6,151 nt of DNA from Candidatus Zixiibacteriota bacterium (GTDB lineage Bacteria > Zixibacteria > MSB-5A5 > GN15 > FEB-12). The DNA lies in contig QNAD01000130.1 of assembly GCA_003641345.1 (NCBI GenBank), positions 1 to 6,151 on the forward strand, read 5' to 3'. The notes under the pieces were generated by a model that was not told the origin of the DNA, made no database searches, and was given only the letters and a program-made list of their open reading frames with translations. Shown here piece after piece: positions 6,145-6,151 of this stretch; position 1 is the first letter of the stretch, and the number at the start of each line of letters is the position of its first letter. A program made the translations under genes and the position numbers.

Positions 6145-6151
6145 TCTTTAA

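Larger units (their letters stand above)
5901..6151. other. Intergenic region rich in inverted repeats, no gene seen
   Basis: No reading frame of note is present. Four hairpins are packed into about 220 bases (5929-5954, 5989-6006, 6040-6059, 6097-6144). This density suggests a mosaic of intergenic repeat elements or a structured leader of a gene starting beyond the window. Confidence 0.6.

Overview
The window is built around one very large gene for an exported, multidomain protein (932-5839, 1635 residues), with long non-coding flanks that carry repeats and hairpins. There is no second convincing gene, no tRNA or rRNA, no CRISPR array and no transposase.

The protein has a classical signal peptide, no later membrane span, three tandem Cys/Trp-patterned beta-rich modules, a PQQ-like beta-propeller, an ASH-like (Ig-fold) segment, a large unrecognised domain, and two calcium-loop repeats at the C-terminus that resemble a type I dockerin. 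This architecture, the A+T-rich spacers and the full TAAGGAGG ribosome binding site suggest a Gram-negative bacterium of an uncultured FCB-type lineage (for example Zixibacteria-like). That placement is inference from protein style, not from a marker gene.

Layout: 1-34 holds the edge of a probable dispersed intergenic repeat. 65-300 is a degenerate tandem array with a 19-bp unit and a 38-bp higher-order period. 301-931 is an A+T-rich spacer without a credible gene, containing palindromes, a strong two-part hairpin at 569-608, and weak promoter candidates. 918-925 is the ribosome binding site and 932-5839 the gene. A textbook intrinsic terminator lies at 5870-5900. From 5901 to the end there is a run of further inverted repeats, including a second terminator-like hairpin and a long two-part hairpin at 6097-6144 with competing pairing partners.

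The gene appears to be transcribed alone: a long spacer lies before it and a strong terminator directly after it. The most interesting points are the triplicated module of unrecognised family, the dockerin-like tail on a non-enzymatic scaffold, and repeat elements with related sequence on both sides of the gene.
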